Source of the DNA: Welwitschia mirabilis
Taxonomy: Eukaryota > Gnetophyta > Gnetopsida > Welwitschiales
Assembly: GCA_051453625.1 (NCBI GenBank)
Contig: JBOZIK010000001.1
Span: 1,830,325 to 1,894,324 of the forward strand
Direction: 5' to 3'
Length of the DNA: 64,000 nt
Below are positions 11,125-22,017 of this stretch, piece after piece; the stretch's first letter is position 1; each line of letters begins with the position of its first letter. A program made the translations under genes and the position numbers. The notes beneath the pieces were generated by a model. It worked only from the letters and a program-made list of their open reading frames with translations. It made no database searches and was not told the DNA's origin.

Positions 11125-12371
11125 TATTATAATGACAAATTGTATATTTTTGATGGGGTATTTTAAGTATTTTTGTAGGACATTTAGATAGGTTTAAGTA
11201 GAAATAAATAATTATTGAGATTCAAGGAGATAATCATAGAAATGAATCATTACTAGTACCTTTAGAGGCATTTTGAATAAATTCTAATACTTAGTACTTT
11301 GAGAAGGAATTAATGATTTACAAAGCCAAATTTACTTAGATAAAGAGCTTAAGAGTATATCATCCCCTTCATCATCTAGCTAATAGATTAGATGATAGCA
11401 TGCTAAAAGTTAATAATGATGTTGAATAGATTGATTTGGAAGCTGATGTTGGATTCTTTCTATGATATCGTCCCCTTTTTCATCTGGACAACAGTTAAGA
11501 TGACACCTATAGTGAACACACCAAACTTCCCCTAACTTTAGTAATGTATCAAATGTGCCATCTTCTGGTAATACTAGGGTTTTATCTAGTTATTACATTT
11601 TATGTTCTTAGGATGTTTGTTAAAATAAATATCTCCTTATTCCTTGATTCAACTTTTATTTTCTTGGGTTATTGAATATCTTGTGAGAAAAGATCAAAGG
11701 GTAGGAGGTTCATCCATTATTGTAAAAATAAGTTTTCCTTGGTATTAGATTGTTATCCTCCATTGAGGTGCTACTTCTTTATAATAGGATGTTGCTTCAA
11801 CATTAATGAAAAGTTTATTTTAGTTTTATTATGTGCATCTACCCTATATTTTATGTTGGTTATGATTTAGTGATAGCTTCATAATTGATATAGATCATGA
11901 GGGAAATCTTTTTTAAGGTTGAAATCATTATTTTAGATTTTACATTGCATTGCATAGTATAATACTTGCATATTTTCTATATTCTATGTGACATACCTAA
12001 TAACTTAGGTTGACTAGGATTAGTAATAGTTTTCCTAATTAGTTTAGATTATATAAGGCCAATCTTTATGATAGGAAGATTTGGTAGTTAAATAGATATT
12101 TCATTTAGGATAGTTTTCATTTTCATTTCATTACATTAGTATGTTTATCTTACATTGTTTTCTTGTATTGTTTCTTATTTTCATTCTTATAAACATAAAA
12201 ATACAAAAATACTTTACTTAAAAAAGTTTCTATAACTTCAAATCTAGTTCATTTAATGAATATGAAATTTGGCTTAACTCTCATCTATACTAGTATACAT
12301 CTTATGAAAATATTTGTAATTGATAATATTTTCTTAAGGAGTTAATGATTACGTAAATATGCATTATAACA
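11125..12371 (+). repeat. Athila-like LTR A (5' LTR of a truncated element)
   Basis: About 1247 bp, starting TATTATAATGACAAATTG (decayed TGTT...TGCCAAATTG) and ending ATTATAACA directly before a PBS. Preceded by CCTAT (11120-11124), the same target sequence that flanks the complete element at 33182-44670. LTR A therefore represents the same insertion event, present twice because of the duplication. It contains two copies of the palindromic motif (11358-11400, 11465-11507). The element it belongs to is cut off at 14412 and has no 3' LTR here. Confidence 0.82.
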
Positions 12372-12390
12372 TTTTGGCACCATTGCCAAA
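12372..12390 (+). other. Athila-type primer binding site (LTR A)
   Basis: TTTTGGCACCATTGCCAAA directly follows the LTR. It differs from the Athila/Tat consensus TTTGGCGCCGTTGCC by transitions. It would anneal to a tRNA 3' end (tRNA-Asp in Athila by general knowledge). Confidence 0.75.
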
Positions 12391-14412
12391 GAAGACCCAA
12401 AGAAGCTAGAGGATTATTATTATCTAGATAAGTAATTTGAATTATTTATTTTTAGTAGTATTTCTTTTTTATTATATAGACTATAGTATTTCCTTTTACA
12501 TTTTTCAATTTTCATTCCATAATAAAGTCCCTATCATCCTCTTTGTGATTTAGATGACACAGGTAGATGATGGACTAGGATTAGGGTTTTCTTTCTATTT
12601 TTCCATAGGTTTGTTTTTGTTTTCTACTATATAAAAGATTGATATCATCTCCTCTATCATTCAGATGACATAGGCAAATGACTATTAGTGTTATTTCTAT
12701 TCTTTTTTTTGGCAAATTTATTTTTTATATTTCTATTTTTATTTTTTAGTGGTCGTTTAGGATATCATCTAGGTTATGATAAAAATGATGATTGTGTAAG
12801 TAGGAACATGATAAAATCTAGTGAAAAGCTAAAATATCATAGGAAATAAAGCTTGATCAAGGAAAATAGTAGAGAAGACTTACTCAACTACAAACAAAAC
12901 TTAGGTACACATACCCTAGTAAGTAAATTTCAAAAACTAAAGAAATTTTTTCTTCTTTTCTTATTTTATAATGAAATCTTTTAAAATAATTATGAAAATA
13001 ATATAATAGAAGAAAAATTATTTATCTCTTCTTCATCAATGTCAAAATTTAATAAGTAGCATTTCTTAGTATACCAATCATGACAAGAATATATAATTCA
13101 AATGAAAACATTATAGTTGCAGAGTTAACTACTAAAAGGAAATGAGAAATCTAAAATTCTTTTTACTTAACTCCTAGTAATGATATAGAATATAAAACTA
13201 TGAAATTTTTTGGTTCATATTTCTCATCTAAATCTACAAATAATGATAACAATACTATTGGAGAAATATTGGCTGATTAGAGAAGAAAATTAATAATTTC
13301 TAAGGATAATGATAAGAGACTACTTTAAGAAATATAGCAAAAAGAAGAAGAAATGTAAATATTTTAGAGGATAAGAGAAAAAGAACAATTCAAGAAATCT
13401 TTCTAGAAAGAATATGGATAACATTGAATGATCTTAAGACTAGGAATTGGGCCCCTTTCTATTTTCAACCTTCTTATTTTTCCTTCCCTCTTTTTAAGCT
13501 TTATGTAAAAATGACAATAAAGATTTTCAACATTTTAGGGATTCCATCTTGTTTAGATCCTACAAATATTTTAGTAAATTCCATCATCTCCCATGAATTA
13601 CTATGAAGAAAGAAAGTACTATGCTTAATAAGTTCTTGATAAAATGAAAAAGAAGAAAGTAGATACCTACAAAGATTTAAAAAATTAAAATAAGAACATA
13701 GAAAATCTAATTAAGATGATTTAACAAAATTTATTACAAAATTATTACAATACAACAAACCTATCCTACTCTTTCCACTACGTACCACCTTGAGAAAAAT
13801 AAAGAGAACTTAGAAACAAGTAGTAACAATTCTTGATTTAATATAGAAAATGAAATTATGGATTAATATACAACATCTTACTCATTAGAATATGGACAAA
13901 AGGTTGATAATGATGATTCAAGGATTATTTATTAGATGATGACATTGAGATACTAGATTATGTCCTTGACATCCATTTACTAATAGGAAATCCAAATGAA
14001 AAGAAAGAATCATCTCATGAAGAATATAAAAATTTTTTAATTCATGAAGAAAATAATGATCACATATTTCTTTCTAATCTTTTTGGGTGAATCTAATAAT
14101 TTGGAGAATAATGACATACAAAAACGTGGTGAAGAAAAGGAGTATAAGAAAAATAATGATGAGCAAATTTATCTTTATTATATTTTTGATGAATCTAATA
14201 ACTTAGAAAATGACAACAATATTAAAAAAACAATAATAGTATAATGAAGAAAAGGAAGATATAATTAAAGATAATTAGGAATAAGATGAAGGAATCATTT
14301 AATAAAGTAATGATGAATACAACAATGAGGAGGAGAGAAATAATGAAAAACCCATCGAAAATCAACCAAACTTAATGGAGAATAAAGCTATTCTTTTTAA
14401 TGTAACAATCTA
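12391..14412 (+). pseudogene. Leader and gag-like region downstream of LTR A, truncated
   Basis: The first part (to about 13000) is leader with palindromic motif copies at 12531-12573 and 12641-12682. From about 13000 the sequence looks like broken coding DNA: a stretch open at 13424-13606, a MNYYEERKYYA-like block near 13590-13625, and a 3' part rich in Asp, Asn and Glu with repeated phrases of the type LFDESNNLEN (one copy open at 14044-14244). The reading is gag-like by position only; I recognise no gag domain. The region ends abruptly at 14412, where it meets minus-strand integrase. Copy 2 is at 34441-36518. Confidence 0.55.
12531..12682 (+). repeat. Two copies of palindromic motif in leader
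   Basis: At 12531-12573 and 12641-12682, about 110 bases apart, are two copies of a roughly 42-bp imperfect inverted repeat with TCATC...GATGACA arms. The same pair occurs at 34588-34630 and 34699-34740, and related copies are found inside the LTRs. Confidence 0.6.
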
Positions 14413-14417
14413 AATCA
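14405..14417. other. Duplication junction
   Basis: Sequence up to about 14412 (ending TGTAACAATCTA) matches 36507-36518 of the second block, then diverges completely: copy 2 continues with its own element, copy 1 enters minus-strand integrase of G. The join falls inside the integrase core, just past the block read on the minus strand as NENILT. Neither side shows an LTR end, so it is a rearrangement breakpoint rather than a transposon boundary. Confidence 0.65.
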
Positions 14418-15009
14418 TGTGAGAATATTTTCATTTAAGAATTTTATTACTATTTGAGCATCATTTGATTGATAATCACATGACTCAACCCATTTTGTTA
14501 CGTAGTCCACTTAGAAAAGAATGTACGAATACCTATTTGAAGACAAAGAAGGGCCTTAAAAATTAATTTCCCAAATATCAAAGGGTTCAGCTATGAGAAT
14601 GGGATTTAAGGGCATCATTTGTCTTCATGAAATAATTCTTAATTTTTGGCAATTATCACAATAATTATAGTAAAAATAGGAGCCTTTGAAAATGAAAGAC
14701 TAATAGAAATCGAAATGAAGGACTTCTGCAGCTATTTCATTGGCTAAGTAATGGTCCCCTCAATCTTCAAAGTGGTAATTCTTGAGAATGTTTTCAATTT
14801 TAGTTTGAGAGATGATCTAGATAATGTTTGAAAAGGTAAGGGCTATCCCAAAAGAGATATTTGACCTGATCTAAGAACCTATTTTTATCATTAGGAGTCC
14901 AATAAGAAGAAATAATTTTGGATAGTTGGCAATATCCATAAACTAAGGTGCTTCCTTAACTAAAAAGAGATATTCATTTAGGAAGGTGTCATTAATGAGA
15001 AGGGATGTT
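14413..15009 (-). pseudogene. Element G integrase remnant (truncated)
   Basis: Athila-like Ty3/gypsy integrase, read right to left. Visible blocks: a linker similar to 'DIANYP', FWDSPYLFKH-like near 14850, YCDNCQK (zinc-finger cysteines, about 14660-14680), MMPLNPILIAEPFDIWEINF (about 14560-14618) and VDYVTKWVES (about 14476-14505), followed by NDAQIVIKFLNENIL. These match the Athila integrase order. Stops are common, and the rest of the core and the C-terminus are missing at the 14412 breakpoint. Confidence 0.83.
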
Positions 15010-15770
15010 TATATATTATCTTGAGTTAATCGTGAAATATGATCCATAATTAATTATCAAAATTATTTTTATTTTTAATCTCTAAGTTAAATTCTTATAG
15101 AAGAAGGATTCATCTGATCAGTCTTTGTTTTAAATCCTTTTTGACAAAGACATATCTCAGAGCTGAGTGATCAATATAAATAATTACCCTATATTCTAAA
15201 AAGTACTACCTAAATTTCTCTAAAGAAAAGACTATAGCTAGTAGCTCTTTCTCTATAATAATGTAGATAAACTAAGTATCATTCAAAGTCTTATTGACAT
15301 AATAAATTACCTTTGATTTTTTATCTATCCTTTCTCCTAAAATAGCCCTTACCAGATAGTCATTGACATCATACATAAGATTAAAAGATAACTTAAAATT
15401 CAGTGGTTGAATGATTAGGGTAAAATTTAAATTTTCCTTGAGTTATTTAAAGGGTTGTTAAAATTCAGGGATCTAGCTAAAGGTGATGTTTTTGCTTAAA
15501 AAATTATACATTCTTGAAATCATTCATAAATATTCTATAATATCTTTCATGTTATAAGAAAGATCTAATATTGTTTTATTTTTAAGGGTTTAATAGGTGT
15601 GTGATTAAAGAAATCTTTATAGGATCTACATAGATTCCTTCTTTAGAAATGACATGTTCTAAACTATGCCTTGATTAACCATAAAATGTCATTTTTTCCA
15701 GATGAGCTCAAGAATTTTTTCATTAACATCACTTAAGACATGTTTTAAGTTATAAAAACTATGATTAAAA
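15010..15770 (-). pseudogene. Element G RT C-terminus and RNase H remnant
   Basis: Minus-strand continuation of the RT cut by copia 2. From right to left: YFNHSFYNLKHVLSDVNEK (15700-15762), then HFMVNQG, then the RNase H blocks LMYDVNDYLVRAILGER (about 15310-15375, catalytic Asp kept), TLNDT, EKELLAIVFSLEKFR (about 15205-15260), IYIDHSALRY (about 15150-15180) and LIR-ILLL. This is the Athila-type RNase H, ending near the ADHLSRL-equivalent HISRLT at about 15030. Scattered stops. Confidence 0.87.
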
Positions 15771-15775
15771 TAGGC

Positions 15776-17009
15776 TTAATAGTTTTAAGATATAATTTTC
15801 CAAGTTGATGTCAAAATGTGTTAGATTCTTTATAGAAAATATTAATGTTTATAATTCAAAAGCTAAAATCTTTTATCACAAACCTTACCTAAACCTGATA
15901 AGTTTTAAACCATTAAAGGAGTTAACTAGATTTCTAAGGATTGATCAAACCCAAACCAAGAAGTGTAAAATAGATTACTAAGGGGTTGACCATATTCCTA
16001 AGAGGTCGACCAGACCTATACCAAAAGTTTTATCACTTCTGATCATCAAGGAATCAACTGAATTCCATAGAGTTTAATCAAACCTAGAGTAAAATGTTTT
16101 TATCTTTTCTAATTAAGGGGCTAACAAGATTTCTAAGGGGTCGACTATACTTGGGTTATAAATATTATTTTTCACTTTTCTAGATATGGGATCAACTAGA
16201 CTAAAATGTGGTAGATTATACATGCGATTAATTGGATCTTGATGGAATGACAGAACATGGAGCCATAAGAAACTTGGATCGATCAAAAGAAGATGAGGGT
16301 AATCAAATTTAGTAATGGCACTTGATGGGATCAATTAGACATTTTAAGGAGTTGACTAATCATGATGAAAATGAGATTTCTCAATCATTGGCCTCTCATT
16401 TTTATTTATTAGAGAATCTATTTCACTTATAAAATTCTAAAATGTTTCTCTTATATATTTTTCAGCCATTGAAAACACTGTAGAACTTTTGGCACATCTC
16501 TATTTGACCAAAGATGTACAGATATCTTTTATGATCATTAGTACTTGATCAATTAGTTTGCACTGTATGTATGTGGATTTTGATATCATTTTAAGCAGTG
16601 TAGTACCATTATTCTTGTACTTTAGATCTAGTGGAACCTATGCATTATGGCATATTATTATTACCAAATAGTATTTTCTTTAAAGGTTGAAATTGAGCCT
16701 CTAAAAAGTATAATTATAAAAGGTTATAGATGAATCTAGAATATTTATAAAGTATTAATAGAAATTTGTATTAGACTTGGATAGAAGTTGATTGCTGAGA
16801 ATGGAGTAGTGATTTTTTTGAACCACTATAAATCACGTGTCTATCTTCATTAGTATTTTGTGCTTTTAATTATCTTTATTTTGGATTGAATTTTTTTATT
16901 TAATATGTACAAATATCTTTTAGTTTTCAATACTTGAAAATATGGCTTTTGAGATTATTTAAAATTTTTAATCCTATTTATCCCTCCCTCTAGGGTTCTA
17001 TATTCTTCA
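15776..17009 (+). repeat. copia 2 5' LTR (1234 bp)
   Basis: Begins TTAATAGTTTTAAG and ends TATATTCTTCA just before the PBS. Matches the 3' LTR at 23607-24880 and the copia 1 LTR. Contains an array of GTCGAC-type motifs (about 15910-16360; the best-preserved are GAGGTCGACCAGACC near 16001 and GGGGTCGACTATAC near 16137) and a TATA-like box at 16450-16460. The tail is pyrimidine-rich (ATCCCTCCCTCTAGG). Confidence 0.88.
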
Positions 17010-17023
17010 TTTGATATTAGAGC
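17010..17023 (+). other. copia 2 primer binding site (initiator tRNA-Met type)
   Basis: TTTGATATTAGAGC follows the LTR directly. It equals the plant copia PBS TTGGTATCAGAGC, complementary to initiator tRNA-Met, with two transitions. Confidence 0.82.
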
Positions 17024-17074
17024 TAGGTAGAGTCATTGGTAGATCCTACTAGATCTAGATTCATAACCCTAAAT

Positions 17075-18560
17075 ATGAGTAATCCTTCAAATGGCTTTTC
17101 TACTAGAAGACCACCCATGTTTGATGGAAGAAAATATGCCTATTAGAAGACCCGTATGAGAATCTTTACTAGACCTTTGGATGTAAACATAGAAGAGGTA
17201 ATATACAATGGATACATCATGCCTACTCTATACAAGAGTAATATTAATGAAAATACCATAGTGGTAGAAAAGTATCGATATTCATGGACCCCTATGAACA
17301 AAGCTAAGGCTATCCTAGATGACTGTGCCCTTAACACTATTTTTTATGCAGTATGTATAGATGAGAGTTCAAAAGGATCATGAACTATGAACACACTAAA
17401 AAATCTTGGAATATTATTAAAATAGCACATGAAGGAACATCTACTATTAAGAAAATAAAGCTATAGATGCTTATTTCCAAGTTTGAAGACATTCGCATAA
17501 ATGAAGAGGAGACTCAACAAGAGTTCTTTTCTAGACTGATAGACATTATTCTATGGCAAATCTAGATAAGAGAATGAATGAAGAAAAGGTTGTTTAAAAA
17601 GTTTTAAGAATTCTCTCAAAACACTTAGAGCCAAAGATCATAGCCATCAAAGAAAGCAAGAACATCAATCAAATGGCACTTAAGAAACTTTAAGGTAATC
17701 TTCAAACTTATGAGCTAAAATTTACTATAGATTAAAAAAAATTATTACTTTGATAAGTGTGTAAGAAAAATATAGATCTAAAAAATCAAATGAAAACTTT
17801 GGTGAAGATGAAGTTTCTCTTTTAGCAAGGAGATTTAAAAAGTCCTTGCATAAAAGAAGGAAAGAAGGTAAATCAAGCAGAGGATCAAAAAGGGGTCATT
17901 TCAAATTTAAAAGAGATTAAGAAAGAGGAAAGGAGATCTAATGCTATGCTTATAAGGAATATGGACATGTTGCAAATGAATGTCCAAACAATAGAAGATG
18001 TTAGAGAAAATTAAAAACATCATCCTTCATTGCCAGATGGATTAATGCAGATGAAGAAGATGATAATAGCTCAAGCTAGGATTTAGATGAAGACTGAAGA
18101 ATTTCTTTCATGGCAATGGTTCCTTCCAGAAAGAACATGCCTTATTATTAGAACCAGATGATCTAGATCTTATTGAAAAAGATCAAAATAAGCTTGAAAA
18201 CATCTACTAAGAGCTTTACTCAAAATGTGAAAAATTGACAAAGTGAATCAATGATCTAAATAAGATAGTAAAGGTTCTAACTAAAGAAAAGAAAGAGTTG
18301 AAGAGAAAGTATAGAATGGTTTTAATTAAAGACTTTGAAATTATTTAAGAGATAAAAAGCTTGTCTCATGTTGTAAATAAAGTTTCAAATAGTTTAACTA
18401 AACTAGAATAGATGGCTGAGATACGAAAACTGGGTCATAACAAGAAAGGTATTCTATTTGTATCTCAAAGACCATGAAATTAGCTAAATCAAGTAATATG
18501 GCAAAACGATTATGTATCAAAAATTACATGTCATTTTTGTGATAAGTTTGAACATTTTTA
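17075..18560 (+). pseudogene. copia 2 gag remnant
   Basis: Starts at ATG 17075, about 50 bases after the PBS, reading MSNPSNGFSTRRPPMFDGRK, a typical SIRE-type gag N-terminus. The following Trp codon is TAG (Y-stop-KTRM). The frame is open at 17156-17383, then shifts. HEG, then a block around 17490-17540 (EEETQQEFFSRL in another frame), gives the UBN2-like part of gag. A zinc knuckle at 17943-17984 reads CYAYKEYGHVANEC: the second Cys is Tyr. A Lys/Glu-rich coiled coil lies at about 18250-18440. A second knuckle, CHFCDKFEH, near 18531-18557 ends in a stop. Antisense open stretches here are shadows. Confidence 0.87.
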
Positions 18561-18699
18561 ATTATTTTGAAATTCTAGAAAGTTAATTCTCTTTTTAAAT
18601 TGTGTTAGTACTTTTCCTTTTAAATTTGTCCTAAGGGGATGTATAATACAATAGTCCAAAAGAACTAAGTGGATAAGAGCTGATAACTTAAAAGGCCTT

Positions 18700-18902
18700 T
18701 TAATCCAAATAGCTTTTAAGGTATCAAATGAAACTAGCTAGTACTTAAATAGTGATTGCTCTTGATATAGGACAAGTAACAAATCGAGGCTCTAACAATT
18801 GAATGACTTCGATGAAGGATAAGTTACATTTTATGACAATGGAAGATCAAAGATTAAAGGAATTGAAAGCATTGGTGGAGGTAACATGTCTAAGATAAAT
18901 GA
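18700..18902 (+). pseudogene. copia 2 protease remnant, cut by gap
   Basis: The active-site line reads YLNSDCS (about 18751-18771), so the catalytic Asp-Ser-Gly has become Asn-Ser-Asp. It is followed by a flap segment (about 18793-18900) with DNGRSKIKGIESIGGGNM. The remainder and the whole integrase would lie in the N gap that starts at 18903. Confidence 0.8.
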
Positions 18903-19872
18903 NNNNNNNNNNNNNNNNNNNNNNNNNNNNNNNNNNNNNNNNNNNNNNNNNNNNNNNNNNNNNNNNNNNNNNNNNNNNNNNNNNNNNNNNNNNNNNNNNN
19001 NNNNNNNNNNNNNNNNNNNNNNNNNNNNNNNNNNNNNNNNNNNNNNNNNNNNNNNNNNNNNNNNNNNNNNNNNNNNNNNNNNNNNNNNNNNNNNNNNNNN
19101 NNNNNNNNNNNNNNNNNNNNNNNNNNNNNNNNNNNNNNNNNNNNNNNNNNNNNNNNNNNNNNNNNNNNNNNNNNNNNNNNNNNNNNNNNNNNNNNNNNNN
19201 NNNNNNNNNNNNNNNNNNNNNNNNNNNNNNNNNNNNNNNNNNNNNNNNNNNNNNNNNNNNNNNNNNNNNNNNNNNNNNNNNNNNNNNNNNNNNNNNNNNN
19301 NNNNNNNNNNNNNNNNNNNNNNNNNNNNNNNNNNNNNNNNNNNNNNNNNNNNNNNNNNNNNNNNNNNNNNNNNNNNNNNNNNNNNNNNNNNNNNNNNNNN
19401 NNNNNNNNNNNNNNNNNNNNNNNNNNNNNNNNNNNNNNNNNNNNNNNNNNNNNNNNNNNNNNNNNNNNNNNNNNNNNNNNNNNNNNNNNNNNNNNNNNNN
19501 NNNNNNNNNNNNNNNNNNNNNNNNNNNNNNNNNNNNNNNNNNNNNNNNNNNNNNNNNNNNNNNNNNNNNNNNNNNNNNNNNNNNNNNNNNNNNNNNNNNN
19601 NNNNNNNNNNNNNNNNNNNNNNNNNNNNNNNNNNNNNNNNNNNNNNNNNNNNNNNNNNNNNNNNNNNNNNNNNNNNNNNNNNNNNNNNNNNNNNNNNNNN
19701 NNNNNNNNNNNNNNNNNNNNNNNNNNNNNNNNNNNNNNNNNNNNNNNNNNNNNNNNNNNNNNNNNNNNNNNNNNNNNNNNNNNNNNNNNNNNNNNNNNNN
19801 NNNNNNNNNNNNNNNNNNNNNNNNNNNNNNNNNNNNNNNNNNNNNNNNNNNNNNNNNNNNNNNNNNNNNNNN
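18903..19872. other. Assembly gap of 970 N inside copia 2
   Basis: Falls where the protease end and integrase should be. The true missing length, from copia 1, would be about 1 kb, close to the gap size. Open frames reported across it are made only of unknown residues. Confidence 0.95.
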
Positions 19873-20870
19873 TGGAAGAATCTATAAATGTTCAAATAGA
19901 TGATTTAAGAACTAGATTTCTTCCTTCAAATGGTGAAGAAAACTTAACTCCAAGAACTTTCATAATAAAATAAGTATTAATAAAAAAGAAAGAAGAGCTA
20001 ACTCAAGAAGTTGTTTTCAAAAAATCTAAAGAGCTAAAAGATAACCCTTTAGGATTCATCATTGGAGATGTTAGCTTAAATATTTGAATAAGGAATTCTC
20101 TTAAAGATTTCTATGCTCATATTTATTATGTTTCTAAAATTAAACCTAGAAAGTTTGAAGAGGCTGAATATCATAAAGAATGAATGATCGCTATGCAAGA
20201 TGAGCTTCAACAATTCAAAAGAAATGATGTGTGAAAACTTGTTAAAAGACCAAAAATCCAAAATGTTATTAGAAAAAAATGGATTTTTAAGAAAAATTAT
20301 GATGAATAAAATAATTTAATTAAGAATAAATCAAGATTAGTAGCGCAAGGATACAACCAAATTGAAGGAATAGATGTAGGTAATACTTTTGCTCCAATAG
20401 CTAAGATATATAATATTAGAATGTTTTTAGTATTTAAGAACATTAAATTTTATTAAATGGATGTGAAAAGTACCTTTCTGAATGGAACTCTTAAGAAATA
20501 AGTTTATGTAGAATAACCTCAAGGGTTTATTAATTCATACAAACTAAACCATATGTATAGATCCAAAAAGGCCTTATATGGATCAAAATAAGCTCCAAAG
20601 GCATGGTATAAAAAGCTAGTTACATTTTTAAATGAAAATGGTTATACTCATGGAATCATGGAAAACATCTTGTTTGTCAAAAATCTAAAAAAGGACTTTA
20701 TTATTATTTAAATATATGTATATGACATAATTTTTAGAGCTTCAAACAAAGTTCTCTCAAAAGAATTCGCTATGCTTGGTGAAGTTCGAATGTTTCTTGG
20801 TTTTTAAATCAAACAAATATAACATGAAATATCTATATCTCAATCTAAATATACAAGGGATTTGATCAAA
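19873..20870 (+). pseudogene. copia 2 reverse transcriptase remnant
   Basis: Blocks in order: PRKFEEAEYHKE-MIAMQDEL (about 20147-20208), VIRKKWIFKKN, KSRLVAQGYNQIEGIDVGNT (20329-20388), FAPIAK, DVKSTFLNG, PQGFINSYKLN, SKKALYGSK-APKAWYKKL, then the catalytic box, altered to YVYD at 20715-20726 (first Asp to Tyr), and IIFRAS. Domain order and motifs are RVT_2 of plant copia. Gln codons have become TAA/TAG at several places. The end is followed by a FLGF block. Confidence 0.9.
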
Positions 20871-21640
20871 TGACTTGGATTAGACAATGCAAAATCAACT
20901 AAAACACCTATGTAAACTTCTTATAAGGTTAGTTTTAATGAACATAGAAAATTTATAGACCAAAAACTTTATAGAAGTATGATAGAAAGTCTATTATATC
21001 TAATCGCTAGTAGACCTAATATAATATCTAGTGTTACCATGTGTGATATATATTAAACTCAACTAAAAGAATCACACCTTTAAGTAGTCAAAAGAATCAT
21101 AAGATACATAAAAGGCACAAGTGAACATGAATTATAGTATCTTATAGAAACATCTTTTAAACTTATAGGCTTTAGTAATGTAAATTAGGCTAGGTGTAAA
21201 GATGATAGGAAAAGTACTAGTGGTAATTGCTTTCTTTTAGGATCATGCTTAGTAGAATGGACAAGTAAAAATTAAAACTCTATCTTCCTTTCCTACAATA
21301 GAAGTAGAATATATATCTATAAGAAGTTGTTGCATCCATCTCCTTTGGATGAAAAAATGCTAAAAGACTTTGGAGTATATTTTCAATGGGTTCCAATATT
21401 TTGTAATAATACAAGTGGAATAAATATTTCAAAGAATACTATCCAACATTTTAGAACTAAACACATTGAATTAAGACATCATTCCTTATAATTCAAGTAG
21501 AAAAGTTAATATTTCAATGAATTTTATTAGTACTAATAAAAAACTTGTTAATATTTTCATAAAACCCCTAAACTTTGATAACTTTATGAGACTTTGTAGT
21601 GAACTAGGGGTTGTTTCTCCATCCTTTAGCTAAAGGCAGG
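20871..21640 (+). pseudogene. copia 2 RNase H remnant
   Basis: Reads DNAKSTKTPM, IDQKLYRSMIESLLYLIASR (about 20958-21015), RIIRYIKGTSEH, GFSNVN-ARCKDDRKSTSG (about 21171-21225; first catalytic Asp now Ser/Asn context), WTSKN, NTSGINISKNTIQH, then RTKHIELRHHSL and the pol end PKLNFDNFMRLCSELGVVS (about 21568-21620). The end of pol is clear in this copy and fixes the start of the downstream spacer. Confidence 0.87.
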
Positions 21641-22017
21641 CTAGTCGACTAGATCTTACATTTATTCGATAGGAACTAGTTGGTTGATTGTATTTTTATC
21701 TGGTCACTTGATATTTCCCAGATCAACCTGAATATAGTTGGATCAACTGGTCTGAAAACTAAGTTAAATAGACCTAAAAGTATTTTGATCCAAGTCTCAT
21801 TGGGTTGACTAGATCATAACTTGGTTAATTATATCTGTAGAATTATAGTGTGGAAGTTAAGATGATGGACCCAATTTATTTCTTAAATTTGACTTGATCG
21901 CCCTTATTTATAAAATCTTATGGAGTTCTAACCTTTTCCATTCATACCTATCCACCTGTCTCCTTTAGATCTAGTTGTTTTTCTTAAGTCTCTTTCAGGA
22001 AGTGCCATGTGCTTTTA
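21641..22017 (+). other. copia 2 spacer with GTCGAC-type motifs
   Basis: Non-coding stretch like 4381-4784 in copia 1, with TAGTCGACTAGATC near 21650 and several decayed forms (GGTTGATTG, GATCAACTGG, GGGTTGACTAGATC). No frame is open across it. Confidence 0.6.

Noticed and set aside
15900-16360. Regularly spaced short repeats suggestive of a CRISPR-like array
   Set aside because: Repeats are degenerate, unevenly spaced and conserved in three LTRs; the context is a plant retrotransposon, with no cas-like genes.
17143-17337. Minus-strand frame of 64 codons
   Set aside because: Antisense shadow of the copia 2 gag frame at 17156-17383.
18831-19903. Long open frames of over 300 codons on both strands
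   Set aside because: They consist almost wholly of unknown residues from the 970-N gap. The same holds for frames over the gaps at 2637-2858, 27152-27826, 38774-38873, 53034-53133 and 62096-62195.
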